Assembly (NCBI GenBank): GCA_031552195.1
Contig: JAVBMT010000025.1
Location: forward strand, 1 to 15,545
DNA: 15,545 bases
Source: JAVBMP01 sp031552195
Lineage (GTDB): Bacteria > Desulfobacterota > Desulfovibrionia > Desulfovibrionales > Desulfovibrionaceae
Direction of reading: 5' to 3'
This document shows positions 15,196 to 15,545 of the stretch, in pieces (the stretch's first letter is position 1; every line of letters begins with the position of its first letter). The notes below the pieces were generated by a model. That model was not told the origin of the DNA. It worked only from the letters and a program-made list of their open reading frames with translations, and searched no databases. Made by a program: the position numbers and the translations under genes.

Positions 15196-15500
15196 AACAT
15201 TTCAGCGCAGTTGCGCGCCATGTGTTTTCAGAGTAAGCCTGTCAATCCACCACCGTTAGTTTTTTTCTGTTTTTTTCCTCCGATCTGCCGTTTCGTTCTT
15301 TAGAGAAGTAGCGAGAGTGAGAAAACTAATAGCTCTTCATTTTTATAGAATATAAAATGACATCAACAGGCTGTTATTTCAAAAATTTCAAAGGCGGGCC
15401 TTTGGGTTGCCATGGCTTCCCGGTGGCGTGGCGTCCGGTAATCCGCTAATGTTTTTGCAAAGGCTTTGCCTTTATATCTCACGGCGTTCCGGAGATTTTC
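15196..15500. other. Intergenic spacer between the tandem paralogues with two similar hairpins
   Basis: Two hairpins share the same arm: CAAAGGC-GG-GCCTTTG (15389-15404) and AAAGGC-TTT-GCCTTT (15459-15473). Neither has a proper T-run. An AT-rich stretch (TATAGAATATAAAAT, about 15344-15358) could hold a promoter for the second gene. No gene was found. Confidence 0.4.
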
Positions 15501-15545
15501 ATGCGCGCGAAAATAATAGCCTTGTCAGTGTTTTTCAGCCTGTTT
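15501..15545 (+). CDS. Second tandem paralogue, 5' end only (cut by window edge)
   Basis: ATG preceded by CGGAG at 6 nt opens a frame reading MRAKIIALSVFFSLF, almost the same signal-peptide start as MRTKTIALSVFLSLF of the gene at 14275. At DNA level 39 of the first 45 bases agree. Only 15 codons are visible, so how far the similarity extends into the mature protein cannot be judged. Confidence 0.7.
   Translation, partial: MRAKIIALSVFFSLF

Overview
The window looks like the chromosome of a sulfate-reducing deltaproteobacterium of the Desulfovibrio/Desulfovibrionaceae kind. This is inferred from gene content: an nrfH-nrfA menaquinol:nitrite reductase pair with Desulfovibrio-type features, a CRP/HcpR-type palindrome in front of it, a large VCBS/cadherin-repeat adhesin with a type I-secretion-style N-terminus, a PAS-sigma54 activator, and a eukaryote-like PFK-2/FBPase-2 enzyme. 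No mobile gene, CRISPR array or phage gene is visible.

Layout. Positions 1-1894 (minus strand) hold the N-terminal part of a repetitive surface adhesin that runs off the left edge. It has a 342-bp (114-residue) tandem repeat. One repeat copy carries a same-length foreign patch with three in-frame stops, so the gene is broken or the assembly is wrong there. The AT-rich stretch 1895-2583 holds a perfect palindrome, a 148-bp MITE-like element with 19-bp inverted ends, and a minus-strand terminator. Next, all on the minus strand, come a small two-helix membrane protein (2584-2808), a terminator, tRNA-Ala(GGC), a PFK-2/fructose-2,6-bisphosphatase homologue and a RidA enamine deaminase; the last two form one operon with a good sigma70-like promoter.

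On the plus strand, 4901-5110 encodes a 69-residue protein behind a FliA (sigma28)-like promoter and ends at a strong terminator. The nrfHA operon (5437-7480) follows: NrfH is the membrane quinol oxidase and NrfA the catalytic pentahaem subunit reducing nitrite to ammonium. A TGTGA-N6-TCACA site and a GAAA-loop terminator bracket it.

From 7795 to 10996 (minus) a lipoprotein with a DUF3298-like C-terminus and a large secreted Asp-box beta-propeller protein resembling the GH74 fold form a probable two-gene operon. A UPF0173-type metallo-beta-lactamase-fold hydrolase (11085-11795, minus) is divergent from a 645-residue PAS-AAA+-Fis sigma54 activator (11951-13888, plus). The right end, 14275-15545, carries two tandem genes for related exported proteins of unknown function; the second is cut by the window edge after 15 codons.

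I see no single defence or mobile system here. The most interesting items are the stop-bearing patch in the adhesin repeat, the MITE-like element, the unusual bacterial PFK-2/FBPase-2, the sigma28-like promoter with an embedded palindrome, and the tandem exported paralogues.
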